From NCBI RefSeq assembly GCF_947387555.1, contig NZ_CANDNZ010000002.1:186001-250000 (forward strand): a stretch of 64,000 bases of DNA, given 5' to 3'. The notes below the pieces were generated by a model. The model did not search any database. It saw nothing but the letters and a program-made list of their open reading frames with translations, and was not told the DNA's origin. Origin of the DNA: Thalassomonas sp. RHCl1. Its GTDB lineage: Bacteria > Pseudomonadota > Gammaproteobacteria > Enterobacterales > Alteromonadaceae. The first letter of the stretch is position 1; every line of letters starts with the position of its first letter. A program made the translations under genes and the position numbers. This document shows, piece by piece, positions 1 through 8,741 of this stretch.

Positions 1-22
1 ATTATCTTGGTATTCCAATTAT

Positions 23-814
23 ATGCTTTATTGTCAGGTCAACGGCGAACAGACACCTGTTTTGTCAGTCAGCGACAGGGGATTTGCCTATGGTGACGGC
101 ATTTTTACCACGGGAAAAATCAATGCAGGCTGCCTTGAACTGCGTGCCGAACATCTCTCAAGGCTTAAGCTCGGCTGCAGTAAGCTGCAGATAACAGCGC
201 CCGACTGGTCAGCCCTGGGTGACGAACTTAAGCAAATTGCTGCTCAATATCAAGAGGCGGTGATGAAAGTGATCATTACTGCCGGACAGGGGGGACGGGG
301 CTATTCACGCCTTGGTGCCGGGGAGCCTAATGTGATCATCCAGGTACATGCTTTTCCCGGGCATTATGCTTTGTGGGCACGCCAGGGGATCACCCTGGGT
401 ATAGCTGAGCAAAAACTGGGCTTAAATCCTATGCTGGCGGGGATCAAGCATTTAAACCGCCTGGAGCAGGTGCTTATCCGTCAGGAGCTGGATCAGCGTA
501 AAGAAGACGATCTCTTAGTGATGAACCTCAGGGATGAAATTGTCGAAACCAGCTGTTCAAATGTTTTTTGGCAACAGCATGGCCACTGGTATACCCCTGA
601 GCTTAGTGATAGCGGGGTTGAAGGTCTGGCCCGGGCCGCTATGCTGGCAAAACTTGGTCAGGTAGAGATAATAAAAGCCGGTTTGTCGGCGCTTGATGAT
701 ATTGAAGCCATGTTTATTTGTAATACGGTGATGGGGGTCGTGCCGGTGCGGGTATTTAACCGCCGTGAGCTTGATATCTCCCGGGTATTGACCCTTGAGA
801 GTAGTTTTTCGTGA
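23..814 (+). CDS. pabC: Aminodeoxychorismate lyase (PLP class IV)
   Basis: Converts 4-amino-4-deoxychorismate to p-aminobenzoate plus pyruvate in cytoplasmic folate synthesis. The 263-aa protein has the class IV aminotransferase fold signatures: an N-terminal SDRGFAYGDGIF segment (about residues 17-28), the likely Schiff-base lysine K142 in GIKHLNRLEQV, and a C-terminal cofactor-binding stretch around ETSCSNVFW (about 176-184). Its length matches the family. The stop overlaps the mltG start (GTGA), and the pabC-mltG-tmk-holB-PilZ-tatD order is the usual gammaproteobacterial one, which supports PabC over a branched-chain or D-amino acid aminotransferase. The ATG lies only 22 bases from the window edge, so its upstream control cannot be seen. 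Confidence 0.93.
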   Translation: MLYCQVNGEQTPVLSVSDRGFAYGDGIFTTGKINAGCLELRAEHLSRLKLGCSKLQITAPDWSALGDELKQIAAQYQEAVMKVIITAGQGGRGYSRLGAGEPNVIIQVHAFPGHYALWARQGITLGIAEQKLGLNPMLAGIKHLNRLEQVLIRQELDQRKEDDLLVMNLRDEIVETSCSNVFWQQHGHWYTPELSDSGVEGLARAAMLAKLGQVEIIKAGLSALDDIEAMFICNTVMGVVPVRVFNRRELDISRVLTLESSFS

Positions 815-1809
815 TCAAAAAAGTTCTTTTATTTCTGCTATGTCCCTTATTGCTGGTGCTGGCTTTGGTTTACGCCTTAATTGAATATCAGGTCAGGCAA
901 CCCCTGGCGTTGGCAGAAGATACCTTGCTGACGGTTAAACCCGGTACCCATGCCGGTTCTTTTTCCCGCTCGCTGGTTAAAAAGGGCTGGCTTGATACCC
1001 GATTTTACCTTCGCAACTATATCCGTTTGCACCCCTCGCTTGCCGGGCTTAAAGCGGGTACCTACCAGGTAGAGGCAGGCATGAGTTCGCTGGCATTGGT
1101 CCACCGTTTGGTGCAGGGAAAAGAGCATCAGTTTAGCGTCACTTTTATCGAGGGTTCCACCTTTAAGCAGTGGCTTGAACTCTTGGCCAAACAGCCAAGG
1201 TTAAAGCAGACTTTAACAGGGCTTTCGCTAAAACAAATTGCAGCACGACTGTCGCTAGATGCTGAAAACCCCGAAGGCTGGTTTTTTCCGGAAACCTATG
1301 CCTATACCTCGGGAACCTCAGATTTGGTGATCCTGGCGCGAGCACATAAGAAAATGCGCAATACCCTGGATGAGTTATGGCAAAAAAGAGCTGAGCATTT
1401 ACCTTATCGCTCGCCTTACCAGGCGTTGATCATGGCATCGATTATTGAAAAAGAAACCCGTCAGTTGGCGGAGCAGCCACTGATCGCCTCAGTGTTTGTT
1501 AACCGTCTGCACAAGGGCATGCGTTTACAAACCGATCCCACGGTGATTTACGGTCTTGGGGAAAGGTATAAGGGAGACATAAAACGCTCCCATTTACGGG
1601 AAAAAACCGCCTATAATACCTACCGCATTAATGGGTTGCCGCCAACGCCGATTGCCATGCCGGGTTATACCTCGCTCAAGGCGGCATTAAATCCGGCAAG
1701 CAGCGATTATTTTTATTTTGTCAGCAAAGGCGATGGTTTTCATGTCTTTTCAAAAACGCTGGCGCAGCATAATCGCGCCGTTAGCCGCTATCAATTGGGA
1801 AAACACTGA
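811..1809 (+). CDS. mltG: Endolytic murein transglycosylase MltG (YceG family)
   Basis: Inner-membrane lytic transglycosylase thought to cleave nascent glycan strands and so set their length. The 332-aa protein has one N-terminal membrane helix (about residues 4-24), a LysM-like region (about 40-105), and the YceG catalytic domain with the IIEKET motif whose first Glu is about residue 213, followed by the conserved ASVFVNRL and LQTDPTVIYGLG segments and the PTPIAMPG segment near 288. It starts at GTG in a GTGA overlap with pabC, so the two are probably translationally coupled. No key residue seems missing. Confidence 0.93.
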   Translation: MIKKVLLFLLCPLLLVLALVYALIEYQVRQPLALAEDTLLTVKPGTHAGSFSRSLVKKGWLDTRFYLRNYIRLHPSLAGLKAGTYQVEAGMSSLALVHRLVQGKEHQFSVTFIEGSTFKQWLELLAKQPRLKQTLTGLSLKQIAARLSLDAENPEGWFFPETYAYTSGTSDLVILARAHKKMRNTLDELWQKRAEHLPYRSPYQALIMASIIEKETRQLAEQPLIASVFVNRLHKGMRLQTDPTVIYGLGERYKGDIKRSHLREKTAYNTYRINGLPPTPIAMPGYTSLKAALNPASSDYFYFVSKGDGFHVFSKTLAQHNRAVSRYQLGKH

Positions 1810-1839
1810 TTGTTAAGGGCTGCAAGGTCAAGAAGTCTT

Positions 1840-1878
1840 CTGCTTTCCCATCCGGATTTATCCCGGATGGGAAAGCAG
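1840..1878. repeat. Perfect 16-bp inverted repeat between mltG and tmk
   Basis: The arms CTGCTTTCCCATCCGG (1840-1855) and its exact reverse complement (1863-1878) flank a 7-base loop. In RNA the stem can be extended by two G-U pairs and one C-G pair. No T-tract follows on either strand, so it is not a standard intrinsic terminator. It sits in the only sizeable gap of an otherwise tight operon, which suits an mRNA-processing or stability hairpin, or a member of a REP-like repeat family; sequence alone does not decide. Confidence 0.8.
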
Positions 1879-1950
1879 GGGCTGAAATTTTTAAAGAGTC
1901 GAGCGAAGCCAATGTGTTTCGTTGCTCATGCTAAGTTAGGTAAGAAGTAA

Positions 1951-2583
1951 ATGAAGCGTGGAAAGTTTATTGTTGTCGAAGGCATGGAAGGTGCCGGAAA
2001 ATCATCGGCGATAAAGGTCATTGAAGAGCTGCTTAAGCAGCACAAGATTGATTTTATTAATACCCGCGAGCCCGGCGGTACTCCCCTGGCGGAGTCGTTG
2101 CGGGACATGGTCAAATCTGCCGAGCATGAAGAAAAGTTAACCCAGGAAACTGAGCTGCTACTAATGTATGCCAGTCGCAGTCAGTTACTGGAAAATCGTA
2201 TTTTACCCGCCCTTGAGCGCGGCCAGTGGGTCATTGGAGATCGCCATGATTTATCTTCCCGTGCCTACCAGGGAGGCGGCAGAGAATTTGATGATAAAGT
2301 GATCCAGGCGATTGCCGATGTCACCCTTAAAGGTTTTACCCCGGATCTGACCCTGTATCTGGATATTGACCCCAAACTCGGCTTATCCCGCGCCCAGGCC
2401 AGGGGAGCCCTTGACCGCATCGAGCAGGAAAAATTTGATTTTTTTACCCGGGTGCATGACAAGTACCTTGAACTGGTCAGCGGGGACAGCAGCATTAAAA
2501 CTGTCGATGCCAGCCAGAGCATGACGGATGTGCATCAGCATATTGCAACGGTTGTTGGTGATTATCTGCAGGAAAATACTTAA
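1951..2583 (+). CDS. tmk: Thymidylate kinase
   Basis: Phosphorylates dTMP to dTDP with ATP in the cytoplasm, feeding dTTP synthesis. The 210-aa protein has the P-loop EGMEGAGKSS near residues 9-18, the TREPGGTPLAE substrate loop, the GDRHDLSSRAYQGG segment near 94-107, and an arginine-rich lid (RAQARGALDRIE, about 147-158) typical of bacterial type II enzymes. Its stop TAA shares a base with the ATG of holB (TAATG), so the two are translationally coupled. The ATG at 1951 is preceded only by a weak purine-rich ribosome site. Confidence 0.96.
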   Translation: MKRGKFIVVEGMEGAGKSSAIKVIEELLKQHKIDFINTREPGGTPLAESLRDMVKSAEHEEKLTQETELLLMYASRSQLLENRILPALERGQWVIGDRHDLSSRAYQGGGREFDDKVIQAIADVTLKGFTPDLTLYLDIDPKLGLSRAQARGALDRIEQEKFDFFTRVHDKYLELVSGDSSIKTVDASQSMTDVHQHIATVVGDYLQENT

Positions 2584-3575
2584 TGCAAACCTGGTTAGTA
2601 CAGCATCAGCAATTATTGTCACAGCAGTTAGAACAAGGCAGGTTAGCTCATGCCATCTTGCTGGCGGGCGTCGCCGGTGCGGGAAAGTTATCTTTGGCAA
2701 ACTGGCTGGTGCAGGTGGTTTTGTGTCGCCAGCCGCAAAAAAGTAAAGACCAGGGCATTCTATCGCCCTGTAACAACTGTAAATCCTGCCGCCTTTACCA
2801 TCAGGGGAGTTACCCTGATTTTCTGAGCGTGACCAGCGAGTCGAAAAATATCGGTGTCGATGATATCAGGCGCATCAGTGCTTTTGTCGAAACTACAGCG
2901 CATATAGGCAAGAATAAAATTGTTTTGCTGCCTATGGCCGAAAAAATGACCACAGCAGCCGCTAATGCTTTATTAAAAACGCTGGAAGAGCCTGGGTTAT
3001 CCTGCATACTGATCTTGGTTTCAGATGATCTGGATATGTTATTGCCCACCATCACCAGTCGTTGCCGTTTATACGATATCAGGCCTTTATCGGGGCAGGC
3101 TTTGCTTGAAAGCCTTAACCGGGGACAAACACAAGAGAATCTTTTTGCCAATGTCAGTCAGTTACCTGAGCTGACCGATGAGCAGGTTCATGAACAGTTT
3201 CGGCAATTTACCGGGTCTTTACTCGATTTTCTCATTAAAAGACAAAACCGGGGGGCGTTACTGGCCCTGTTAAATGAAAATACTTATGCTTTTCGCTGGC
3301 TGGAGTATATGCTTGTGACTATGGCCAGGAGCCAATATAATTGGCTTACTTGGTCTGCACTGACGGTCAATTTAGTCAGTGCAGAGGAAAAAAGCGCTGC
3401 AACAGGCACTGCACAGGGCGATGCTATCGGGCAGCTTCCCGATAGTGAGACGATTTGGCACATTTATCAGCTTGTTATTGGCTGCATTAAGCAGCTAAAG
3501 TCTATGGTGCAGGTAAATGCCGCTTACCTGAGCGAAAAGCTGCTGGTCGATATCGAGACCAGGCTAGATAAATAA
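2583..3575 (+). CDS. holB: DNA polymerase III subunit delta prime
   Basis: Clamp-loader subunit that helps the gamma/tau complex load the beta clamp. The 330-aa protein has an AAA+ core starting LAHAILLAGVAGAGK (about residues 20-34), with the degraded P-loop expected for delta prime. A zinc module contributed by Cys residues in CNNCKSC follows, then the ALLKTLEEP segment and a sensor region with TSRC. The C-terminal collar domain is helical. It begins at the tmk stop (TAATG) and is followed 10 bases later by the PilZ gene, the standard neighbourhood. Confidence 0.93.
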   Translation: MQTWLVQHQQLLSQQLEQGRLAHAILLAGVAGAGKLSLANWLVQVVLCRQPQKSKDQGILSPCNNCKSCRLYHQGSYPDFLSVTSESKNIGVDDIRRISAFVETTAHIGKNKIVLLPMAEKMTTAAANALLKTLEEPGLSCILILVSDDLDMLLPTITSRCRLYDIRPLSGQALLESLNRGQTQENLFANVSQLPELTDEQVHEQFRQFTGSLLDFLIKRQNRGALLALLNENTYAFRWLEYMLVTMARSQYNWLTWSALTVNLVSAEEKSAATGTAQGDAIGQLPDSETIWHIYQLVIGCIKQLKSMVQVNAAYLSEKLLVDIETRLDK

Positions 3576-3585
3576 GGAGGCTGAT

Positions 3586-3912
3586 ATGACAGAGATAAGT
3601 TTAGAGTTTGTTAACGACAAAGACTTGTACCTGGCCTATATGCCGTTTTTAAAAGCCGGCGGTTTGTTTGTCCGTACCACGGAGGCCTATGAATTGGGGG
3701 CCGATATCATGCTTGAAGTGGCCTTACCGGATTCACTGGAAAGTTCGCAGGTAAAAGGAAAGGTTTGCTGGATAACCCCGGTGGGAGCACAAAACGGCAC
3801 GCCTCCCGGGATAGGGATCAGTTTTGTCGAGGATCCTGATAATTTACGCAACCAGATTGAAAAAGTCCTGGGGCGTCACTTGAATTCGTCCGAGCCCACC
3901 TTAACCATGTAA
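3586..3912 (+). CDS. pilZ: PilZ domain protein (type IV pilus assembly)
   Basis: A 108-aa single-domain PilZ protein in the tmk-holB-pilZ-tatD order seen in Pseudomonas and relatives, where PilZ takes part in type IV pilus biogenesis. Visible signs are the beta-barrel pattern with MPFLKAGGLFVRTTE near the start, a VKGKVCWITP core strand, and PPGIGISF near residue 84. It lacks the RxxxR and D/NxSxxG c-di-GMP motifs, as do true PilZ pilus proteins, so direct c-di-GMP binding is not expected. A good ribosome site (AAGGAGG) precedes the ATG. Confidence 0.85.
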   Translation: MTEISLEFVNDKDLYLAYMPFLKAGGLFVRTTEAYELGADIMLEVALPDSLESSQVKGKVCWITPVGAQNGTPPGIGISFVEDPDNLRNQIEKVLGRHLNSSEPTLTM

Positions 3913-3974
3913 GTTTTTTGTCTGACTTACATCCATTTTTTATTTCTTAGTTTATTCACTTAAGGGGAATATTT

Positions 3975-4742
3975 TTGTTTATTGATTCTCATTGTCACTT
4001 AGATCGCCTGGATCTGGCTGAATTTGACAATAACCTGGACAATGTCGTTAAAGCCGCAGAACAAGCTCAGGTTAATGAGCTTTTATGTGTCAGTGTCACC
4101 CTGAAAGACTTTCCGGCCATGGTCGAAAAAACCCGGGATTATGCCAATGTACGTTTATCTTGTGGCGCACATCCCCTGAACCAGGAAGAAGCAATTGATG
4201 AGCAGGAGTTACTGGCATTAGCGCAACATGAGCGGGTTATTGCCGTAGGGGAAACCGGTCTTGACTATTTTTATGCGCCGGAGACCAAGGCATTACAGCT
4301 TGATGCTTTTAAAAAGCATATCCGGGTGGCGAGAAAAATAGCGAAACCCCTGATCATCCATACCCGGGATGCCCGTGAAGACACCTTAACCATTTTAAGG
4401 GAAGAGCAGGCGGAGCAAGTGGGGGGCATATTACACTGTTTTACCGAAAGCTGGGAAATGGCGGAGCAGGCGATGGCAATGGGGTTTTATATCTCTTTTT
4501 CCGGCATAGTGACCTTTAAAAATGCCAGTGCCCTTCGGGATGTCGCGAAAAAAGTGCCGGATGATAAATTCCTTATTGAAACCGATGCTCCTTATCTGGC
4601 GCCTGTTCCCCACAGAGGCAAACAAAACCAGCCGGCATATGTAGTCGAAGTGGCAAAACACCTGGCCAGTATCCGCGGTCAGTCGGTAGAAGACATTGCC
4701 CGGTTATCGAGTGAAAACTATAAGCGGCTTTTTTCCCTTTAA
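3975..4742 (+). CDS. TatD family metal-dependent hydrolase/DNase
   Basis: Cytoplasmic TIM-barrel hydrolase of the TatD family (YcfH-like); members act as 3'-5' exonucleases or DNases. The 255-aa protein shows all expected metal ligands: the HxH pair in DSHCHLD (residues 4-10), GETGLDYFY (about 92), IIHTRDA (about 127), LHCFTES (about 154) and the ETDAPYLAPV aspartate (about 203). The start is TTG at 3975, chosen because AAGGGGA lies about 7 bases upstream and homologues begin MFIDSHCH. It is probably the last gene of the pabC-led group. Confidence 0.92.
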   Translation: MFIDSHCHLDRLDLAEFDNNLDNVVKAAEQAQVNELLCVSVTLKDFPAMVEKTRDYANVRLSCGAHPLNQEEAIDEQELLALAQHERVIAVGETGLDYFYAPETKALQLDAFKKHIRVARKIAKPLIIHTRDAREDTLTILREEQAEQVGGILHCFTESWEMAEQAMAMGFYISFSGIVTFKNASALRDVAKKVPDDKFLIETDAPYLAPVPHRGKQNQPAYVVEVAKHLASIRGQSVEDIARLSSENYKRLFSL

Positions 4743-4760
4743 CTTTTCCTGCATAGCAGA

Positions 4761-4795
4761 TAAAAAAATGGCCCGAAACCATATCAGTTTCGGGC
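4761..4795 (-). terminator. Hairpin with T-tract on the minus strand
   Basis: A perfect 9-bp stem GCCCGAAAC/GTTTCGGGC (4771-4779 and 4787-4795) has a run of seven A just to its left, which is a T-tract on the minus strand. So it should stop leftward transcription. On the plus strand it has no T-tract but could act as a 3' stem for tatD mRNA. No leftward gene is apparent to its right. Confidence 0.6.
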
Positions 4796-5139
4796 TCAGG
4801 GTAATGGCTCAATGGGGTTGAGCCTTGCGCTAATAAACTTGTATTAACAAAAGATATTAAATGATCCGGTAAAATTAAGTGTAGTGGAAACCTAAAGTAT
4901 TGCGAACTTATTGCAAATAAATTTCATTTATATTTTTCAATGTTGTTAACTTTATGTTTTCCTTAGCTTTAATGGATAGGTTTTATCCTCGGCTTTTAGG
5001 TGTTATCAACAAGCTCTAACCGGGATATCTACGGTTAATCCACTAGTTATTCACATGTTTGGCAAATGTTTTTTGCTGGGCAGCCTACATCAGATATGGC
5101 ATGATCATTTTCCTGACGTCACCACAGGTAACTTTGTTC
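4796..5139. other. Intergenic stretch tatD to SpmA/B fusion
   Basis: AT-rich non-coding sequence. It holds a perfect DnaA-box consensus match (TTATTCACA, 5046-5054) and a one-mismatch match (TTATCAACA, about 5003-5011), plus an AT-rich segment near 4910-4960 that probably contains the promoter of the next gene. An in-frame TTG at 5059 and ATG at 5101 extend the next reading frame leftward, but neither has a good ribosome site. No small gene was found. Confidence 0.4.
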
Positions 5140-6369
5140 GTGCTAAACCGGATCTGGATCAGCTTTTTTCTTATTGCTTTTATTTCTGCCCTTTATCAAT
5201 GGCTTTTTGCCGGTAATGCCTTGGTATTTGAACAAATTATCAACGCTATTTTTGATATGGCCAAGTTGACGGTAGAAATCGCCATAGGTTTGCTCGGTAT
5301 TCTCAGCTTTTGGCTAGGGATGATGAAGATAGCCGAACATGGCGGGATTGTGGCGAAATTAGCCGAGTGGATCTCCCCCTTGTTTAGCCGTTTAATGCCG
5401 GAAGTTCCCAAAGGACACCCTGCTATGGGCTCGATGACCATGAATTTGTCGGCAAATTTTTTAGGCCTGGATAATGCGGCAACCCCTTTAGGGTTAAAGG
5501 CAATGCAGGATCTGCAGCAACTAAATCCCAAAAAAGATACCGCCAGCAACGCACAAATTCTATTTATGGTGCTTAATACCTCATCGGTGACCCTTTTCCC
5601 GGTATCGGTTTTTGTTTACCGGGCCCAACAGGGGGCGGTCAATCCAACAGATGTGTTTGTGCCTATCTTGCTGGCAACCTTTGCTTCAACCATGACCGGC
5701 TTAATGGCGGTGGCTTTTGTACAACGTATTTCCTTAGTGAATCGTGTGGTGCTGGTTTATTTGTCTTGTGCCATGGCCTTGGTTGCTGCGCTGGCGGTTT
5801 ATTTTGCCGGCTTAGGCTCGCAGGCATTGGCTGCGCAATCATCTTTGCTTGGCAATTTGCTGATCCTGTCCACTTTAGTGACTTTTATGCTGGTGGGGAT
5901 AAAGCGTGGCATTAATGTCTATGACAGTTTCATCAGCGGGGCCAAGCAGGGCTTTGAAGTCAGTATTAAGTTGATCCCATACCTGCTGGCGATGTTATGT
6001 GCGATTGGCGTATTCAGGGCCAGTGGCGCCCTGGATCTGATTGTTGATGTTATCCGCAGCTTAGTTAACGGCCTGGGCTTTGACAGCCGCTTTGTTGATG
6101 CTTTGCCGACGGCTTTTATGAAGCCTTTAAGCGGTTCGGGGGCCCGGGCTATGATGGTTGAAACCATGAATAACTTTGGCGCGGACTCGTTTGCCGGGCG
6201 CTTATCTTCAATTATTCAGGGCTCTACCGAAACGACCTTTTATGTTCTGGCGGTTTATTTTGGTTCGGTTGGGATAAGACACAGCCGTCATGCCGTCAGT
6301 TGCGGATTAATCGCCGACCTTGGCGGTATTCTTGCCGCTATGTCTGTTTGTTATTGGTTTTTTGGTTAA
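5140..6369 (+). CDS. SpmA/SpmB fusion: nucleoside-recognition (Gate) membrane protein
   Basis: A polytopic inner-membrane protein of about 409 aa joining SpmA-like and SpmB-like halves, each with a Gate (nucleoside recognition) domain. The first half carries FWLGMMKIAEHGGIV, the conserved MTMNLSANFLGLDNAATPLG and NTSSVTLFP; the second carries the SGARAMMVE and IIQGSTETTFY segments. Membrane helices recur throughout. In Bacillus the separate SpmA and SpmB proteins act in spore-core dehydration, but fused versions are common in non-sporulating Proteobacteria, where the substrate is unknown. I place the start at GTG 5140 because family members begin (M)LNRIW; ATG 5101 or TTG 5059 in the same frame are alternatives. 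A terminator follows. Confidence 0.8.
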   Translation: MLNRIWISFFLIAFISALYQWLFAGNALVFEQIINAIFDMAKLTVEIAIGLLGILSFWLGMMKIAEHGGIVAKLAEWISPLFSRLMPEVPKGHPAMGSMTMNLSANFLGLDNAATPLGLKAMQDLQQLNPKKDTASNAQILFMVLNTSSVTLFPVSVFVYRAQQGAVNPTDVFVPILLATFASTMTGLMAVAFVQRISLVNRVVLVYLSCAMALVAALAVYFAGLGSQALAAQSSLLGNLLILSTLVTFMLVGIKRGINVYDSFISGAKQGFEVSIKLIPYLLAMLCAIGVFRASGALDLIVDVIRSLVNGLGFDSRFVDALPTAFMKPLSGSGARAMMVETMNNFGADSFAGRLSSIIQGSTETTFYVLAVYFGSVGIRHSRHAVSCGLIADLGGILAAMSVCYWFFG

Positions 6370-6490
6370 CAGCTCCTTCCTCTGCTTCGAGTATGAGAAA
6401 ATGTGGATATTTCCCAATCCAGCCGGAGAATATTTCCGGGGCAGAATTTTGTTATAACAGGAAAATATTCTTATTTTATCTATACTAGAA

Positions 6491-6521
6491 AACACCGCTT
6501 TTTCTTAAAGCGATGTTTTTT
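6491..6521 (+). terminator. Intrinsic terminator after the SpmA/B fusion gene
   Basis: The arms AACACCGCTTT (6491-6501) and AAAGCGATGTT (6507-6517) pair with one C-A mismatch, and are followed by a run of T. Placed about 120 bases after the stop codon, it closes the single-gene unit. Confidence 0.7.
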
Positions 6522-6942
6522 GTTATTAGCTGTCGTCAATATTTGATCGAAGTGAGTTGAACATGGCCAGAAGCAGGTTTTTTATTCGCATCGGGCAGCA
6601 GGTATATCACCGGCCTTTGAAATTTTTGCTTTTACCTGTGGTGGGGAACATGGCTTTGATGATAACCGTTCGCCGCACTTTACCCGTCATAAGGAAATCC
6701 CTTTTCGTGTTTGCTTTTTGTGATGACTAATCCAAAAGGCTTATTCTTATTTTTCCTGCCAAAAGTTTTGCTCTGGCAGATTACTCCTTATTTTTGCTTG
6801 TTCAGACATAAGTTAGATATCAAATGTCCTGATTTGAGCCGTATAGCGGTTAATTAAGCCTTAGCCTGTGCATTGGCAATTATCTTAGTGGCTTGATTAT
6901 CGTGAAAGTAGAATTAGTAAGATAGATCATTTGGAGGTGTGA
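6522..6942. other. Intergenic stretch before the chemoreceptor gene
   Basis: About 420 bases with no convincing gene. A 55-codon frame from ATG 6563 to 6730 encodes a basic, hydrophobic peptide with no clear ribosome site. The +1 frame over the same bases also reads like protein (for example TCGGEHGFDDNRSPHF), so the stretch may be a decayed gene. A weak 6-bp hairpin lies near 6768-6792. The chemoreceptor promoter must lie in the right half; the ribosome site GGAGGTG is at about 6932-6938. Confidence 0.35.
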
Positions 6943-8559
6943 ATGCTGTTTTTCAAAAGGTTGCGGATATTTCATAAAATAATCGCCATTCTCGCTATCG
7001 CGGTATTAATTTTTGTGGTCAACCTGATCATAAATATCAATGCGATAGCAAAAAACCAGGTATTGCTTGAAAGGGTGGCCCAGGTATCCATTCATTTAGT
7101 TAATTTAACCAGTGAGAATGTTACCTTATGGCAAAGGCTGGATGAAATTTACACCCAGAGCGTTTCTTTTTCTGATGAAGACTTACTCACTGATGCCGGC
7201 ACAACCTATCAGTTGCTCAGTGCAAATGTTAAAAAGATCAGCGAGCTGGCGCCTGAGTTAACGGCTTATCGGGGCATTAAAGACAATATGGGCAAATATA
7301 ATGCGCTATCGGATGAAATAACCCGGGGTTTTATTGAAGGCAGTGCTGATTTTGAAGCCCTGACGCCAAAAATTGAAGTGAAGTCAACCTTGTTTAGCCA
7401 GGTGGAAAAAAAACTACAAGCAGAAAAAAAGGCAGCGTTATCTGATTTTCAAAAGAATATCCAAACCACTATCAATAACTCGGATCAGTCCCGGGATTTG
7501 AGCATCATTGTCGGGTTAATATTACTTATTTTGATGTCTGTGCTCGGTACTTATATTGCTAAAGCCATCAGCCATTCCGTGGTTTCTATTGAGGCATCAT
7601 TAAAAGAACTGGCAGAAGGCGACGGTGATTTAACCAATCAGTTACATGTGACCAGTGAAGATGAGCTTGGCAGTGTGGTGAAGTATTTTAATAACTTTAC
7701 CCAAATGCTGCGCGGCATAGTGCAGGAAATTGTGAATGTTGTTAATCCGCTTGCTAATAGCGCCCAGGAGCTTTCGGCGAAGGTACAGCAAGTTGAGTCA
7801 AATGTCGGTGAACAAACCAGTGTGGCCGAGACCACCAAGCAGTCCATGGAAGAAATGCAGTTAAGTGTGGCTGATATTACCAAGTCGGCTTCACAAGCCG
7901 CCGATGCCGCCAATGCAGGAGAAATTGAAGCCAATGAAAGTATGGCAAAAGTAGAGCAGTCTTTGGCTGTTTCTACCGAATTGACCAAGGACATAGAAAC
8001 CGCCTCAGATGTCGTTAATCAGCTGGCGCAAGACTCACAAAATATGAACAAAATTCTTGATGTTATCAATGGTATTGCCGAACAAACCAATTTACTTGCC
8101 CTTAATGCCGCTATTGAAGCGGCAAGGGCGGGAGAGCAGGGACGGGGTTTTGCCGTGGTTGCCGATGAAGTCAGGAGCTTGGCATCAAGAACCGCTTTAT
8201 CTACCACGGAAATTCGTGAACTGTTAGATAAATTAATCTCAGCAGCGAGTTTATCGGTAAAGTCCATGAATGAAGCCAGTGAAAAAGCCAATAACAATGA
8301 AGTGATTTCCCGTGAAATGGGGGAGTCGCTGGATAAAATAAAACATCAAATTGAACATATCAGCTCTATGAATGGTCAGATTGCCGCTGCAACCGAGCAG
8401 CAATCTGTGGTGGCTGATGTTGTGGTTAATAATATCGAAGAAATGTATTTGAAGTTTAGCCAGACCTCTGAAGCCGTGAATGAAATGCGTAATGTGGCAT
8501 CCGGCCTGGATAATAATGCGGTGAAACTGGATCAGGCAACATCAAAATTTATTATTTAG
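6943..8559 (+). CDS. Methyl-accepting chemotaxis protein
   Basis: A 538-aa chemoreceptor: membrane helix 1 (about residues 11-32), a helical periplasmic sensor domain (about 33-185) with no recognisable Cache fold, membrane helix 2 (about 186-208), a HAMP domain including [10 protein letters not shown] and [11 protein letters not shown] (about 210-265), and a cytoplasmic coiled-coil signalling domain. The hairpin tip [20 protein letters not shown] is intact, as is [17 protein letters not shown]. No C-terminal NWETF tether for CheR/CheB is present. The gene stands alone, so ligand and output pathway cannot be inferred from context. The ATG follows a strong GGAGGTG ribosome site. Confidence 0.93.
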   Translation: MLFFKRLRIFHKIIAILAIAVLIFVVNLIININAIAKNQVLLERVAQVSIHLVNLTSENVTLWQRLDEIYTQSVSFSDEDLLTDAGTTYQLLSANVKKISELAPELTAYRGIKDNMGKYNALSDEITRGFIEGSADFEALTPKIEVKSTLFSQVEKKLQAEKKAALSDFQKNIQTTINNSDQSRDLSIIVGLILLILMSVLGTYIAKAISHSVVSIEASLKELAEGDGDLTNQLHVTSEDELGSVVKYFNNFTQMLRGIVQEIVNVVNPLANSAQELSAKVQQVESNVGEQTSVAETTKQSMEEMQLSVADITKSASQAADAANAGEIEANESMAKVEQSLAVSTELTKDIETASDVVNQLAQDSQNMNKILDVINGIAEQTNLLALNAAIEAARAGEQGRGFAVVADEVRSLASRTALSTTEIRELLDKLISAASLSVKSMNEASEKANNNEVISREMGESLDKIKHQIEHISSMNGQIAAATEQQSVVADVVVNNIEEMYLKFSQTSEAVNEMRNVASGLDNNAVKLDQATSKFII

Positions 8560-8741
8560 GTGAACAGGTTAGGGAAAAACTTTAAACTAAAGATGTCGGT
8601 GATAAAATCAGCAAGCAAGCGCTTAAGTCTTTCTGAAACAGGGAAAATATTTTTCTTAGCGGGCGGGAATGGGTTTACAGTTTATGGTGAAAGGTTTATA
8701 ACACAATAACTATCTGTCATTGAGCAATCAGGGAAATTGTT

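Noticed and set aside
5140-6369. Reading the SpmA/B fusion as evidence of spore formation
   Set aside because: The fused family is widespread in non-sporulating Proteobacteria, and nothing else here points to sporulation.
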